This document shows, piece by piece, positions 8,715 to 17,745 of a DNA stretch of 64,000 bases. The stretch spans positions 1 to 64,000 of the forward strand of contig SHYB01000003.1 in NCBI GenBank assembly GCA_009693015.1, in the 5' to 3' direction. The DNA comes from Dehalococcoidia bacterium (GTDB taxonomy: Bacteria > Chloroflexota > Dehalococcoidia > SHYB01). Within the stretch, counting starts at the first letter, position 1. The number at the start of each line of letters is the position of its first letter. The position numbers and the translations under genes were made by a program. A model generated the notes under the pieces. The model saw only the letters and a list, made by a program, of their open reading frames with translations, was not told where the DNA came from and made no database searches.

Positions 8715-10430
8715 CTACTTCCCCGGTATCTTGATCTCCCGCGTGATAGACAGCGTCCCCCCATAGTTGTACAGGCTTCGACCCGCGTCGCCCCCCACCA
8801 CGAAGATATCGAAGCAGTCGGGGTTCGCCGACAGCGAAATCTCCGTCTCCGGCTTCTCCCACAGCCACTGCAACTCCGGGTGATTCGCCACAAAGCTCGC
8901 CCTCGGCCGGTTATTCATCACCTGGCCGAACGGCGCCCGTGCCTTCTTGTACAGCGACTCCTTGATGTCCCGCATGCTCCACCCCGCCTTGTGAAAGGCG
9001 CGCGCGTGGTCCGGGCACATCAGGATCAAGTGCTGCGGCTCGCCATAATATTGGCCGATACCCGCGCCGATCCCTCGCGTATTCACGATCCAGTTCGCCA
9101 CCTGCACCTGCGCCAGGTTCTTCGCCGCGCTGGCGAACGTATCCGTCAGCCGCTCCGGGTCGTGGTTCTCGAAGTCGAACAGCTCGCAGATGCCGTAGGG
9201 CACGTTGATCGTCACCGTGGACACGTCTTTCGAATAGCCCTTGCTCACCCGGTACGGCTCCCACGGGTTCCGCTCCTCGTTCTCCGCCACGCACGCCCCG
9301 AACTTCGACATGCTCCCAATCGTGTCCATGTCGCTGATGCCGGGGTACGACTGGCCGATGTTCATCATGATCAGCCGCAGCGTCCGCCCGATGGAAATGT
9401 TCACCTGCGATACCGACCCTGGCCCCAGCGCGCAGATGCCGTTGTTCATCCCAATTTGCTTGGCGATAGGCCCGCTGATCAGCACAATCGGCGCCTGCGG
9501 CCCCGTGGACATAGAGAACGTCCGCAGCGCCAGCAGCCGCTCCAGCACGCACTCCGCCATCGCCATGATCACCGGCATCGTCTCCGGCTTGGCCCCCGCC
9601 ATCACCGCGTTCGCCGCGATCTTCTCCACCGTGCCGATGCCGAACCCCGGCGAGTAGATGCCCACCACCTCTTCCGCCTTCCGGCCTGACGCCGCGATCA
9701 TCGCCGCCACCTTCTCCGGCGTCGGCGGCACCAACGGCATCCCGTCGCTCCACCCCGCCTTCACGAACGCCGTCTGCATCGTATCGAAGCAGTCCATCTG
9801 GTCCCGCCCGTGGTACTCCAGGATCGGGTCCGGCGAGCTCACGTCCAGGGCGAAATGCGGCAGCTCCCGCATCACCTCGCGGTCCTTGGTGAGCGCCTCC
9901 AGCACCGTGTTGAAGCCCTCGTCCACCATCGCCCGTATCCGCGATGGGTCGGCGTTGGTGAACGGCTCCGGCGCCTCGGCGATCGCCAGCTCCGGGCAGC
10001 CGAACACATTCGCGCTGAACTGGGCGTCCTCCACAAATGTCTTCGCCGTCCACGCCACCGTGGGGATGCCGCGCTGCTCAAACCAGCTCATGTCACGCAT
10101 GAGCCAGGAAGTGCACCCGCCTCAGTCACCTGTCGTGCCCACGATGGCCTGCACCTTGCCCTTCAACTCCTCCACCTGGCCCTTGGACGCCATGCGCGCG
10201 TGCGCCCCGTGCGCCGCGAAGATGTCAAGGAACGTCGCCTCGGGGTACACCCGCGCCAGGTTCTCCTTGGTGCGCGCCAGGGCAATATCCCCTCCCGCCT
10301 TCGCGTTCCAGTACATCCCGATGACCTTGCCGTTGTAATCGCGCAGACGCGGCGCCGGGTTGAACCGGCCGCCTGTCCCCGCCTCCGCCTTCGTCTCCGC
10401 CACCGGGTTTACGATGCGTAACGTCGCCAT
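8715..10430 (-). CDS. probable selenoprotein with in-frame UGA (U-G-G-C motif), UGSC-like family
   Basis: Two ORFs, 10430-10122 and 10100-8715, are in the same frame and separated only by TGA at 10124-10122. Reading it as selenocysteine gives one 571-residue protein with Sec103 and Cys106 in GTTGD-U-GGCTSWLMRD, a redox-type U-x-x-C motif. The N-terminal domain (residues 30-150) resembles the UGSC family of selenocysteine/cysteine proteins, whose function I do not know. A second conserved domain follows (GWSDGMPLVPPTPEKVAAMI, GMNNGICALGPGSVSQ, CVAENEERNPWEPY); I cannot name its activity. The ATG at 10430 follows GGAGGAGGG. The gene lies 37 bases downstream of an acyl-CoA dehydrogenase on the same strand, likely one operon. 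A hairpin fitting bacterial SECIS rules follows the UGA. selB is present at 48598. The alternative is a nonsense mutation, which the intact downstream frame makes unlikely. Confidence 0.85.
10083..10107 (-). promoter_or_regulatory. SECIS-like hairpin for UGA recoding
   Basis: Ten-pair stem CTGGCTCATG/CATGAGCTGG (two G-U pairs) closing the five-base loop CGUGA. The loop begins 25 bases after the UGA, and a G stands in the first two loop positions. Both agree with the known bacterial SECIS layout (16-37 bases from UGA to the loop G). Confidence 0.7.
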
Positions 10431-10467
10431 CTGTCCCTCCTCCAGCGTGCCGTGTGGTGCACGCCTC

Positions 10468-11622
10468 CTAAGTGAACGCCGACATTCCTAGTATCTGCCG
10501 TCCTGCAATAAGCCGCTGCAATTGCGGCGGCCCGTCGGGTATAAGCTCGGTGATCGCGTCGCGGGCGTAGCGCTCCACGGGGTACTCGTCCTGCAAACCA
10601 TAGCCGCCGTGGATCGTCACCGCCAGCGTCGTCACCCGCGCCGCCGTCTCCGTGGCATAGAACTTCGCGATCGAGGCCTGCGCCCCCACGTGGATGCCCT
10701 TGTCCAGTTGGTCCAGCCCCTCATACGTCAGCAATCGCGCCGCCTGCGTCTCCGCCACCATGTCCGCGATCTGCCCCTGGATCAATTGAAAGCTGCCGAT
10801 GGGCCGCCCGAACGCCTCCCGCTGCTTCGCGTAGCGTATCGACATGTCCGTCGCCGCCTGCGCGATCCCAACGGCAATCGCCGCGATCTCCAGCCGCGAT
10901 GCTGTCAGCATGATCAGCGTCTCTTTATATCCCGCGCTCGGCAACTGGTTCTCCAGCGGCACCTTGCAGTCCACAAAGCTCACCTCGCCTGACGGCATCC
11001 CCCGCAGGCCAAGGCGCGTGCTCTGCGCCACCGTGAACGGCGATTGCGCGCGATCCACGATGAACACGCCGCGCGAGTCCTTGCCATCGCCGCCCTTGAT
11101 GCCTGCCAGCGCCAGCGTCCAGTCCGCCACCGGCGACAGCGAGATGAACACCTTGTCCCCGTTCAGTATCCACCCATCTTTCGTGTGTGTTGCCGTCGTT
11201 CCCAGCCGCGCCAGGTTGGACCCCGAACTCGGCTCGGAGTACGAATGCGAAACGATCGCGTCCGCTTGCAGTGAGGGCTGCAAATACTTCTTCTTCTGTT
11301 CCGCCGTCCCCAGGTGCGCGATTTGGTGCGCGAAGTTGAACTGGATGATCGCCGTGTTCGCCATCGCCGCCCAGCCGCGGCCCAACTCCTCCAACAGTAT
11401 GCCCCAGTTCAGCCAGTTCAGTCCCTGGCCGCCGTGCTCCTCCGCCAGCGGGCCGCACAAGAAGCCCAGCGGCACCAGCTTCTTCAGGATGCGCCGCACC
11501 TCTTCCTTGCTTGCCGGGCCGCGCCGCTCTTGCTCCGCCGCTGCGGGGATGATCTCTTTCTCCATCAACTCGCGCGCCGCGCGCTTCAGCATCTGCTGCT
11601 CTTGCGTCATCGAAAAATCCAC
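10468..11622 (-). CDS. acyl-CoA dehydrogenase
   Basis: FAD-dependent acyl-CoA dehydrogenase, 384 residues, which would oxidise an acyl-CoA to the enoyl-CoA and pass electrons to ETF. Recognisable parts: N-terminal helical domain with EEHGGQGLNW, FAD/substrate segment SHSYSEPSSGSNLARL, and C-terminal RYAKQREAFGRPIGSFQLIQ and IHGGYGLQDEYPVERYARD. The loop usually carrying the catalytic base (IYEGT) reads IPDGPPQ, an aspartate in place of glutamate. The start is GTG at 11622, with GGAGG seven bases upstream. Likely operon with the selenoprotein gene 37 bases downstream. Confidence 0.93.
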   Translation of the reverse strand: MDFSMTQEQQMLKRAARELMEKEIIPAAAEQERRGPASKEEVRRILKKLVPLGFLCGPLAEEHGGQGLNWLNWGILLEELGRGWAAMANTAIIQFNFAHQIAHLGTAEQKKKYLQPSLQADAIVSHSYSEPSSGSNLARLGTTATHTKDGWILNGDKVFISLSPVADWTLALAGIKGGDGKDSRGVFIVDRAQSPFTVAQSTRLGLRGMPSGEVSFVDCKVPLENQLPSAGYKETLIMLTASRLEIAAIAVGIAQAATDMSIRYAKQREAFGRPIGSFQLIQGQIADMVAETQAARLLTYEGLDQLDKGIHVGAQASIAKFYATETAARVTTLAVTIHGGYGLQDEYPVERYARDAITELIPDGPPQLQRLIAGRQILGMSAFT

Positions 11623-11801
11623 CAGCCAGCCTCCAGCGGCAACACTCTTTGCACATCGTGTGTTGGGCCAACAAGACTATAGAAGTATGCCTCAGGAGTG
11701 TCAACGCGTGAACTGGGCCGCGCCCCAACGCCGGATGCCGCACGCGGCGTTGCTCCCTCCTGGCGTAAGTCCAGACTGGGGCGAAGTCCCTTTCCGCCGT
11801 A

Positions 11802-11823
11802 GGGGCGCACGGCTGTGCGCCCC
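11802..11823. repeat. hairpin repeat GGGGCGCAC/GTGCGCCCC
   Basis: Nine-pair perfect stem with loop GGCT, preceded by CCGTA. A related GTAGGGGCG element occurs at 12856-12903. It lies just after the isomerase stop codon and may also end its transcript. Confidence 0.5.
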
Positions 11824-11829
11824 CTTCTT

Positions 11830-12651
11830 CTACCGCCTCCCCGCTCCCTCCGGCCGCCATCCCCTCCGCTCCGCCAGGTACGCCAGGCTCCGCCGCATCG
11901 ACTCCTCATATCCCATCGCCTCGATCCGCGGCCCGATCGTCTCGATCTCGCAGTACCCGTCGTAGCCCGCCCGCTCCAGCGCGTCGAAAATGCGTTCCAG
12001 CGGTATGCACCCATCGCCCAGCGGCACGCGGTCCGTGCTCTGCCGCGTCCCAATCCTGAAATCCCCGCACTGCACATTCACGATTTTTCCGATGCGTTTC
12101 TGGATGTTCTCGTACAGCCCCCGTTCCTGGAAGCAGTGCGCCACCTCCATATTCACCGCGAACCACGGCGACCCGATCTCGTCCGCCAGGTCCAGCGCAT
12201 CGTGGAGCCGGTATACGAACGCCGCATCCACCGCCACTGACGAGTGCGGCTCCAGCGCCAGGCACACCCCCAGCTTCCCCGCCTCCGGCGCAATCTCCCG
12301 CACCTGCTCCACGAACCGCTCCGCCGACTCCTCATAGCTCTGCTTCGGTGCCGGCCCCGTCAGCACCACAAAGCGCTTCGCCCCCACCTGCGCCGCCAGG
12401 TCCAGCCCGCGTCGCAGCGCATCCCGCCGCGCCGGCCACTGCGACGTCTCTTCCGGCGCAAATTCGGCCACCGATATGCTCGATGCCGCGATCCCCGCAT
12501 CCCGCATCAGCCGCACCCCCTTCGCCGCGCCGCATGCCTCCAGCTTGCGGATCACCACCGCCATCGCCGTCATCCCCCAGCGACTGAACATTTCCACGTC
12601 CTGCTCAAGCGTCCAGTTGAACGTGGCGATCTCGTGCGCGGCAAATCGCAT
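11830..12651 (-). CDS. sugar phosphate isomerase/epimerase-like TIM barrel
   Basis: 273-residue protein of the xylose-isomerase-like TIM-barrel (AP endonuclease 2) superfamily. Metal-binding residues are suggested by the glutamate in CLALEPHS, the aspartate/histidine region near WFAVNMEVAHCFQ, VQCGDF, and the C-terminal YCEIETIG. VPLGDGCI is the typical loop before the last strand. AGGAGAAGG precedes the ATG at 12651. Relatives isomerise or dehydrate sugars and inositols; the substrate is unknown. Upstream of the acyl-CoA dehydrogenase on the same strand, separated by 207 bases with a hairpin. Confidence 0.85.
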   Translation of the reverse strand: MRFAAHEIATFNWTLEQDVEMFSRWGMTAMAVVIRKLEACGAAKGVRLMRDAGIAASSISVAEFAPEETSQWPARRDALRRGLDLAAQVGAKRFVVLTGPAPKQSYEESAERFVEQVREIAPEAGKLGVCLALEPHSSVAVDAAFVYRLHDALDLADEIGSPWFAVNMEVAHCFQERGLYENIQKRIGKIVNVQCGDFRIGTRQSTDRVPLGDGCIPLERIFDALERAGYDGYCEIETIGPRIEAMGYEESMRRSLAYLAERRGWRPEGAGRR

Positions 12652-13099
12652 CGGGCCTTCTCCTGTCGTCGTGTTGCCACCCGCGGCGCAGCCTAGCCCC
12701 CATCCTCCAACGCGTCAAGCGACGCAATCGCGTCTGCTCCGTCATTGCGAGGGCGCACTCGCCCGTGGCAATCCAGGGGTGCGGTGGTGTCCGTCGTTCC
12801 CGCTTGTCTCCCACCCGCGCATGTGGCACACCGCTCTCGCCGCGACATCCCATCGTCCCCCGTAGGGGCGTAGGGCCCTGCGCCCCTACGCCCCTACGGG
12901 GGACGCAGCAGCCTGCTTGAGCCTGTCGGTCCGCCTCTGGCGGGAAGCGAAGCAATCCGGTGGAGTGAGCGCGTCCGTCATTCCCGCGAAGGTGGGAACC
13001 CAGGAGCGCCCCTCCCCTCTCTTGCCTCCCACCCGCGCATCTGGCACACTGCTCCCACCGCGACATCCCATCGTTCCCGCGCGTGTTTGGAGGTGCAGC
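12652..13099. repeat. non-coding region packed with direct and inverted repeats
   Basis: About 450 bases between divergent genes. A 49-base segment (12808-12856) recurs imperfectly at 13026-13074, 218 bases on. Between them is a 19-base perfect inverted repeat (12856-12874 with 12885-12903, loop of 10) built on GTAGGGGCG. CATTGCGAGGGCG and CATTCCCGCGAAGGTGGGAA are REP-like elements. No gene is seen; two ORFs on opposite strands cross this region but are shadows. Confidence 0.7.
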
Positions 13100-13924
13100 A
13101 TGACCGCATCACTCCTTGGCCTTGAAGGCAAGAAGGCAATCGTCACCGGCGCAGGCCAGGGCTTGGGCCGCGCCTTCGCCCTCCTCCTCGCCCGCGCGGG
13201 CGCATCCGTCGCCGTCGCCGATATCGACGCTTCCCTCGCCGATTCCGTCGCCAAGGAAGCCCGCGCTCTCGGTGTCGGTGCCATCCCCGTCCACGCCGAC
13301 CTGCGCCGTGATGCAGACGTCGCCAAGCTCGTCGCCGCCACCCTGGAACGCTTCGGCGCCATAGATATCGCCGTCAACAACGTCGGCGGCCTCGGCGGGC
13401 ACAAGGTGCAGCTCGTCGCCGGCTCCTCCGATGCTTTCTGGGACGACATCGTCGAGCTGAACCTCCGCGTCACCTTCCTCTGCGCCCGCGCCTTCGCCGC
13501 CGCCATGATCGCCCGTAGAACCCCTGGCGTCATCATCAACATCACCTCCGTCGCCGGCATGCGCGGCTCCCCCGGCATGGCCCCCTATGGCGCGGCCAAA
13601 GCTGGCGTCATCCAGTTCACGGAGACCCTCGCCCAGGAGCTTGGCCCCCACGGCATTCGCGTCAACTGCGTCGCCCCCTTCCGTGTGGAGACCCCCGCCA
13701 TGCTCAAGTATGTCACCCCGGAGAACCGGGAAAGCACGGCGCAGGCCGTCCCCCTGCGCCGTCTCGCCAAGCCCGACGACGTCGCCGGCATGGTCGTTGC
13801 CCTCGCCTCCGACCTCGCCCGGCACGTCACCGGCCAGACCATCGCCGTGGATGGCGGCGCCATGACCCTGCCAGGCTACTCCCAGACCGGCCTCGCGGGC
13901 CTCCAAGCCCAGCGTCAGCCGTAA
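13100..13924 (+). CDS. SDR family oxidoreductase
   Basis: NAD(P)-dependent short-chain dehydrogenase, 274 residues. Cofactor motif TGAGQGLGRA, NNVGG, catalytic serine in NITSVAG, intact active site Tyr-Gly-Ala-Ala-Lys (APYGAAKAG), then RVNCVAPF and DGGAMTLPGY. The frame is open upstream to 12917, but that part lies in repeats; ATG 13100 has GGAGG six bases before it. Resembles 3-oxoacyl-ACP/hydroxyacyl-CoA type reductases. Followed in the same direction by an alcohol dehydrogenase. Confidence 0.92.
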   Translation: MTASLLGLEGKKAIVTGAGQGLGRAFALLLARAGASVAVADIDASLADSVAKEARALGVGAIPVHADLRRDADVAKLVAATLERFGAIDIAVNNVGGLGGHKVQLVAGSSDAFWDDIVELNLRVTFLCARAFAAAMIARRTPGVIINITSVAGMRGSPGMAPYGAAKAGVIQFTETLAQELGPHGIRVNCVAPFRVETPAMLKYVTPENRESTAQAVPLRRLAKPDDVAGMVVALASDLARHVTGQTIAVDGGAMTLPGYSQTGLAGLQAQRQP

Positions 13925-13981
13925 CCGGCCTGAGCTGGGTTGCCTCCAAGCCGGCCTGCCCCGCTTGCTTGCCCCCCTCGC

Positions 13982-14009
13982 TTGACGAATCCCCCAAGCG
14001 CTGTACCAT
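13982..14009 (+). promoter_or_regulatory. promoter for alcohol dehydrogenase operon
   Basis: TTGACG (13982-13987), 16-base spacer, TACCAT (14004-14009), about 38 bases before the ATG at 14048. Probably drives the three co-directional genes 14048-17528. Confidence 0.5.
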
Positions 14010-14047
14010 ATGGCGGTGCATTTCCACCATCCCTGCCAGGAGGCCGC

Positions 14048-15154
14048 ATGACCATGATCCGCGCCGCCGTGCTAGTTCAGCCTGGCGCCTTCGAGATGCG
14101 TGAGTTTCCCCGTCCCACCGTCGGCGACGATGATGGCCTGCTGCGGCTGGAGGCCTGCGGCGTCTGCGGCACCGACTATGAAATCTACGCCGGCGAAATG
14201 ACCCGCTCCTACGGCGGCTCTGCGCCCTACCGCTTTCCCATGATCCTCGGCCACGAGCCGGTCGGCATCATCGAAGAGATCGGCCCCGCCGCCGCCAAGC
14301 GCTGGGGCGTCGCCCCCGGCGACCGCGTCGTCGTGCGCAACTGGCGCCAGTGCAGCCGCTGTCCATCCTGCCTCTCCGGCAAGCCCGAGCGTTGCACCAA
14401 CCTCGGCGGCCTTGGCCTCACCGCCATAGACGTCGCCCCCGCCGTCTGGGGCGCCTACGCCACACACATGTACCTCCCGCCCGCGGCGCGCGTCTTCCCC
14501 ATCAGCCCCCGCGTCAGCGTCCGCGCCGCTTCCACCTTCAACGCCCTCGCCTGCGGCTTCGAATGGTCCGTCTTCTTGCCCCAGCTCAAGCCGGGACAGC
14601 ACATCGCCATCCTGGGGCCGGGGCAGCGCGGCCTCGCCAGCGTCCTCGCCGCCCGATCCTCCGGCGCAGGCAAGGTCATCGTCACCGGCCTCGCCGCTGA
14701 CCAGCACAAGCTTGATCTTGCCCGCCACCTCGGCGCTGACCTCGCCATCAACGTGGAGCGTGACGACCCCGTCGCTTTGGTGCGCCAGATCACCGGCGGC
14801 GGCGCAGACGTCGTTGTAGACACCACGCCCGTGGCCGTCCAGCCCGTGCAGCAAGGCTTGGACATGGTGCGGCGCGGCGGCACCCTCATCCTCGCCGGCA
14901 TCAAAGGCGCCACACGCACCTTCCCCTTCGCCTCGGACACCATTATCGAAAAGGCCCTCACCGTCAAAGGCGCATACGGCGCATCCGACGAAGCCGTCCG
15001 CTCCGCCATTCGCCTCATCGAATCCGACGCCTACCCCGCCGATCGCCTCGTCACTGACGTCTTCACCATTGACCAGGCCAAACAAGCGGTGGAAAGCCTC
15101 GGCCGCCACACTCGCGGTAAGGGCACCATCAACGTCGCCATCGTTCCCAAGTAA
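14048..15154 (+). CDS. zinc-binding alcohol dehydrogenase (MDR family)
   Basis: Medium-chain dehydrogenase, 368 residues. Catalytic zinc ligands are in ACGVCGTD and GHEPVG. The structural zinc site is the four-cysteine run CSRCPSCLSGKPERC. A Rossmann segment with ILGPGQRGLASVLAA is followed by VVDTTPV and ending strands typical of the family. AGGAGG lies five bases before ATG 14048; the frame upstream to 13940 is unsupported. It would oxidise a secondary alcohol or polyol with NAD(P). Close to an amidohydrolase and CoA-transferase downstream, suggesting one degradation operon. Confidence 0.93.
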   Translation: MTMIRAAVLVQPGAFEMREFPRPTVGDDDGLLRLEACGVCGTDYEIYAGEMTRSYGGSAPYRFPMILGHEPVGIIEEIGPAAAKRWGVAPGDRVVVRNWRQCSRCPSCLSGKPERCTNLGGLGLTAIDVAPAVWGAYATHMYLPPAARVFPISPRVSVRAASTFNALACGFEWSVFLPQLKPGQHIAILGPGQRGLASVLAARSSGAGKVIVTGLAADQHKLDLARHLGADLAINVERDDPVALVRQITGGGADVVVDTTPVAVQPVQQGLDMVRRGGTLILAGIKGATRTFPFASDTIIEKALTVKGAYGASDEAVRSAIRLIESDAYPADRLVTDVFTIDQAKQAVESLGRHTRGKGTINVAIVPK

Positions 15155-15199
15155 CGCCCCTCTGCACAACATCGCGCTACGCGCTTCGGGAGGATCACC

Positions 15200-16312
15200 G
15201 TGGCACAGACGACTCTAAAGGTCATTGACGCAGACGGGCACCTCATTGAAGACGTGGCGGCTATCGAGCAGCGCATGCCCGAGCCCTACCGCGCCCGCGC
15301 CAAAGGGCCGCTCTTCAACCTCTTCCCATCGCTGGACCACCAGCACAACTCCAGCCTCCACATCTACCCCACAGGCTCCCTGGAGCGACCCGCCGTCCCC
15401 GGCTGGCGCAAGTTCCTCACCGATACGGGCATCTCCGGTACCGTCCTCTACCCCACCATGGGTTTGGCCAATGGCTGGATCGTCAGCCGCGATTGGTCCA
15501 TTGACGTCTCCCGCGCCTACAACGATTGGGTGCACGATACCTACGTCGCCGCCGACAAGCGCTTCCAAGCGATGGGCATTCTGCCGGTGCAGGACCCCGA
15601 CGCTGCCGCCGCTGAGCTGCGCCACATCGTCAAAGACCTTGGCATGCCCGGCGGCGTTCTCCCCTCCAACGGCGTCCATCCCAACCTCGGCGACCGTGCG
15701 TACTGGCCCCTCTACAAGGAGGCCGACCGTCTCGGTGCAGCCATCGCCATCCACGGCGCCAGCTATCGCGGTTGGGGCTTGGATAACCTCCATCCCTTCG
15801 CCGGCGTTCACGCCCTGGGGCATCCTTTCGGCCTCCTCCTCGCCTTCACCGGCATGGTGTTCAACGGCATTCCCGATAAGTTCCCCAATGCCCGCTTCGG
15901 CTTCCTGGAAGCAGGCGTCTCCTGGCTCCTCGTGGCCCTGGAGCGCTTCGACCGCTCCTACTCCACCCACGTCCAGGTAGACCTGCGTAAGCAGTTCCTC
16001 AAGCTCGGCAAGGGCGAGACTGTCCAGGACTATATCCTGCGCCACATCGAAGCCGGCCGCATCTTCGTCGGTTGCGAAGGCATGGAGATCATGCTCCCTG
16101 ACGCCGTGAGGATCGCGGGCAACAAACCCTTCATGTTCTCCAGTGACTTTCCCCATGAAGTGAACACCGCCATGTGCACCCATGAAATGAACGAGATTCT
16201 GGAGCATCCCCGTCTCGCCGCCGCCGATAAAGCCGCCATCGTTGGCGGCAACGCGCGCCGGTTCTATAAGATTGCCCCTGCAACTGCCCGCGCTCGCGGC
16301 AAGGCCGCCTGA
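15200..16312 (+). CDS. amidohydrolase family 2 protein
   Basis: 370-residue TIM-barrel metal hydrolase or decarboxylase of the same family as the 3313-4449 gene. It has the N-terminal IDADGHLIED metal motif, AIHGASYRGWG, and FSSDFPHEVNTA with the catalytic aspartate. The start is GTG 15200, with GGGAGGA eight bases upstream. 45 bases after the alcohol dehydrogenase and 22 before the CoA-transferase, so likely co-transcribed. Confidence 0.9.
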   Translation: MAQTTLKVIDADGHLIEDVAAIEQRMPEPYRARAKGPLFNLFPSLDHQHNSSLHIYPTGSLERPAVPGWRKFLTDTGISGTVLYPTMGLANGWIVSRDWSIDVSRAYNDWVHDTYVAADKRFQAMGILPVQDPDAAAAELRHIVKDLGMPGGVLPSNGVHPNLGDRAYWPLYKEADRLGAAIAIHGASYRGWGLDNLHPFAGVHALGHPFGLLLAFTGMVFNGIPDKFPNARFGFLEAGVSWLLVALERFDRSYSTHVQVDLRKQFLKLGKGETVQDYILRHIEAGRIFVGCEGMEIMLPDAVRIAGNKPFMFSSDFPHEVNTAMCTHEMNEILEHPRLAAADKAAIVGGNARRFYKIAPATARARGKAA

Positions 16313-16334
16313 CCCACACCTACCAGGAGACCCC

Positions 16335-17528
16335 GTGCAGCCATCCATTCTCCACGGCATACGTGTCGTTGACCTCGGCAGATACCTCGCCGCGCCCTAT
16401 TGCAGCCAGCTCCTTGCCGATATGGGCGCCGAGGTCATTCGCGTGGAGCGCCCCGGCGGCGAGGTTGACCGCCAGCGCGGCCCCTACACCAAGGAAGGCC
16501 AGAGCCTGCTTTTCGTCACGCTGAACCGCAACAAGAAGGCCGTCACCCTCAACCTCCGCTCCGACGAGGGCTACGCCCTCCTCACCCAGCTCGTGGGCAA
16601 GAGCGATGTGCTCCTGCATAATCTTCCCGCCGCCAGCGCTGCCTCCCTCCGCGTGCGCTATGAAGACTTCGCCGCGCACAACCCCCGCCTCGTTTATCTC
16701 TCCATCTCCGGCTTCGGCGGCAAAGGCCCCTACGCCGACTACCCCGCGCTAGACGCCGTCATCCAAGGCATGTCCGGCGCCATGACCATCTGCGGCACGG
16801 AGACCTCCGGGCCCACTCTTTCCCACGTTCCCTATGTAGACTTTGGCACCGCCCTCTACGGCGCCCTCTCCATCGTCTCCGCCCTCTACCACCGCAACGC
16901 CACCGGCAGGGGCCAGAGCATCGACCTCGCCCTCTACAGCACCGCCCTCTCCTTCATCGGCGGCTACGCCATCATGGCCGACTACGTCCGCAACGGCGCA
17001 GTGCGGCGCCACATGGGCAACGACCTCATCTACGGCGTCGGCGGCTGCTTCCCCACCAAGGACGGCTTCGCCGAAATCAACTGCCTCACCGGCGATATGT
17101 GGGAGCGCATGTGCGCCCTCATGCAGCGCCCTGCCTTGCTGCAAGACGCCCGCTTTGCCACCGGCGCCGGCCGCTACCAGCACCGTCACGTCATCAATCC
17201 CATCGTCCAGCAGTGGGCAGCGGGCCTCACCACCGCCCAGGTCGTGCAAGCCCTGCTCGATATCGGCATCCCCTCCGGCCCCGTCCAGACCGTGGATCAA
17301 CTGCCGGACGACCCCCAAGTGCAAGCGCTGGAAATGTTCCCCACCGTCGACCAGCCAGGCGCTGGCCTCATCCCTGTCGCGGGCGCCGCCATGAAGTTCA
17401 GCGACACCCCCCTGCGCATCGCCCGTCCCGCCCCCGCCGTCGGTGAGCATAACGACGAAATCTACTCCCACATCCTCGGCCTTACCGCCCCCGACATCGC
17501 CCGCCTCCGCCGCGATCGCGTCATCTAA
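16335..17528 (+). CDS. CaiB/BaiF family III CoA-transferase
   Basis: 397-residue family III CoA-transferase, which would move CoA between a carboxylic acid and an acyl-CoA donor. N-terminal LHGIRVVDLGRYLAAPYCSQ and DMGAEVIRVERPGGEVDR are diagnostic, as is the segment DYPALDAVIQGMSG. The start is GTG 16335, seven bases after AGGAG; the open frame before it overlaps the amidohydrolase. It is one of three in the island and would activate the substrate of this operon. Confidence 0.92.
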   Translation: MQPSILHGIRVVDLGRYLAAPYCSQLLADMGAEVIRVERPGGEVDRQRGPYTKEGQSLLFVTLNRNKKAVTLNLRSDEGYALLTQLVGKSDVLLHNLPAASAASLRVRYEDFAAHNPRLVYLSISGFGGKGPYADYPALDAVIQGMSGAMTICGTETSGPTLSHVPYVDFGTALYGALSIVSALYHRNATGRGQSIDLALYSTALSFIGGYAIMADYVRNGAVRRHMGNDLIYGVGGCFPTKDGFAEINCLTGDMWERMCALMQRPALLQDARFATGAGRYQHRHVINPIVQQWAAGLTTAQVVQALLDIGIPSGPVQTVDQLPDDPQVQALEMFPTVDQPGAGLIPVAGAAMKFSDTPLRIARPAPAVGEHNDEIYSHILGLTAPDIARLRRDRVI

Positions 17529-17745
17529 CCGCCGCTCCCACGCCTGCCCATGTCGCGCTGAGCGGAGCGAAGAGTCTGGGGTGGGGCTGTCCCCCCGTCG
17601 CCATGTTCCACTCCCCCCTTAAATAAACGCAAGCACTCCGGCCTCGCCCCCTCCTTGGGTGTGTCCAGAGAGGGGCAGAGGTACAGGGGATGTGCCCCTG
17701 TCTTCTTTCATAACGTTAGAGGGCGGGAGCAACGAGGCACGCTGC
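17529..17745. repeat. intergenic region with dispersed element
   Basis: 217 bases between convergent genes. GTCGCGCTGAGCGGAGCGAAGAGTCT at 17553 onward resembles a shorter copy near 30877 (GTCATGCTAAGCGCAGCGAA), and GGGGCAGAGG..CCCCTG forms a weak hairpin near 17674-17700. No gene. Confidence 0.4.
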
